Below are positions 63,480-64,000 of a stretch of DNA of 64,000 bases, one piece after another. The number at the start of each line of letters is the position of its first letter. Within the stretch, counting starts at the first letter, position 1. The notes under the pieces were generated by a model, which saw nothing but the letters and a program-made list of their open reading frames with translations, was not told the DNA's origin and did not search any database. The stretch covers positions 1 to 64,000 of the forward strand of contig NZ_CALMFY010000151.1 in assembly GCF_937863485.1 (NCBI RefSeq), read 5' to 3'. Source of the DNA: an uncultured Nostoc sp. (lineage in GTDB: Bacteria; Cyanobacteriota; Cyanobacteriia; Cyanobacteriales; Nostocaceae). The translations under genes were made by a program, and so were the position numbers.

Positions 63480-64000
63480 ATGCATCGGATAAGTAGCACA
63501 TCAGGTGGATGGAATCAGTCAGAGGGTTTAATTTTTCTAGAACAAACTCCAGCGCCTTTGGTGTTGATTACGGCTGCTGATACCGACATTCAAACTTTGG
63601 CAGCTGCGGTGACAAAATTACCTGCAAGCTTTCCGGCATTAAGAGTCGCCAATCTGTTGCAGTTGCAGCAACAATTAAGTGTAGATACTTATGGAGAGCA
63701 AGTTTTGGAACTTGCCCAAGTAATTATTTTGCGCCTGTTAGGAGGACGTTCCTACTGGGGTTATGGCTTAGAAGTAGTGCAGGAAATTGTACAACGTAAT
63801 GGTAGAACCCTGATTGTAATGCCAGGGGATGACGCTTTTGATCCCGATTTAATCTCCCTGTCTACCGTGCCTTTGGGTGTTGTTAACCAGGTATGGCAGT
63901 ATTTTAGCGAAGGCGGCGTAGAAAATTTCGTTAATGCTCTCCAATTTATCTCTGACACTTGCCTGTTAACTGCATACAATCCCCCGCTACCCCGGCCAAT
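63480..64000 (+). CDS. cobN: CobN-type cobaltochelatase/magnesium chelatase H subunit, 3' end outside window
   Basis: ATG at 63480 opens a frame that runs to the end of the window (173 codons, no stop). The product begins 'MHRISSTSGGW' and contains 'LEQTPAPLVLITAADTDIQTLA', 'LRVANLLQLQQQL' and 'VIILRLLGGRSYWGYG', the N-terminus of CobN, the large subunit that inserts cobalt into hydrogenobyrinate a,c-diamide (or a related chelatase H subunit). The full protein would exceed 1,200 residues. Identification rests on the N-terminal part only. Confidence 0.85.
   Translation, partial: MHRISSTSGGWNQSEGLIFLEQTPAPLVLITAADTDIQTLAAAVTKLPASFPALRVANLLQLQQQLSVDTYGEQVLELAQVIILRLLGGRSYWGYGLEVVQEIVQRNGRTLIVMPGDDAFDPDLISLSTVPLGVVNQVWQYFSEGGVENFVNALQFISDTCLLTAYNPPLPRP

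Overview
The window looks like chromosomal DNA of a filamentous, heterocyst-type cyanobacterium close to Nostoc/Anabaena. The octamer GCGATCGC (HIP1) recurs throughout. Short tandem heptamer repeats and other small dispersed repeats fill the intergenic regions. Several products are cyanobacterium-specific: a Ycf23-like protein, SbtA/SbtB, a CAAD-domain protein, a ScyD/ScyE-like protein, orthocaspase and CobN. No tRNA, rRNA or CRISPR array was recognised by eye.

Layout. 0-16 kb: end of a membrane-anchored coiled-coil protein, FetB-like permease, sugar aminotransferase, Ycf23-like protein, a WD40 Ser/Thr kinase gene interrupted by one in-frame stop, a methyltransferase, a Uma2 protein, a STAND/TPR ATPase, a SPOR-like protein, mnmA, a cupin and an IS630 remnant. 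16-27 kb: TPR protein, ATP sulfurylase (sat), a caspase-fold protein lacking its catalytic pair, two PRC/DUF2382 stress-type proteins, a Kir-type K+ channel and a DUF1400 hydrolase. 27-36 kb is gene-poor and repeat-rich. It holds an Asn/Gly-rich double-glycine-leader peptide, an SDR, a secreted ScyD/E-like beta-propeller, a chimeric pseudogene built from fragments of the hydrolase and the SDR, a GT2 and a transposase remnant. 36-48 kb: GH57 enzyme, two histidine kinases (one with a decayed ATP site), SLH and CAAD proteins, and an inorganic-carbon operon sbtA-sbtB-carbonic anhydrase.

48.3-55.3 kb holds the most striking object. A 6,352-bp segment (48463-54814) is bounded by long inverted repeats and by a 5-bp target duplication (ACTTT), and sits inside a PIN-domain toxin gene. 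Removing it with one copy of the duplication restores the PIN reading frame. Its only gene encodes a roughly 1,800-residue Ser/Thr kinase-ATPase-GAF-histidine kinase; no transposase is present. Two small elements in the window (36026-36120 and 61044-61162) have the same CAGGACTTACG-type ends and also 5-bp duplications, so this appears to be a real mobile family that has captured a signalling gene.

55-64 kb: PcrA/UvrD helicase, a monooxygenase-like protein, a tightly packed metallophosphoesterase-ptuA-ptuB cluster (Septu-type anti-phage defence), a proline-rich membrane protein, an ATP-grasp ligase, a nanE remnant and the start of cobN. A second miniature-element family (ends TAGCAATCC, TA target duplication) is scattered over 29-44 kb. 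Its smallest member is only 32 bp, and one copy sits in the chimeric pseudogene.
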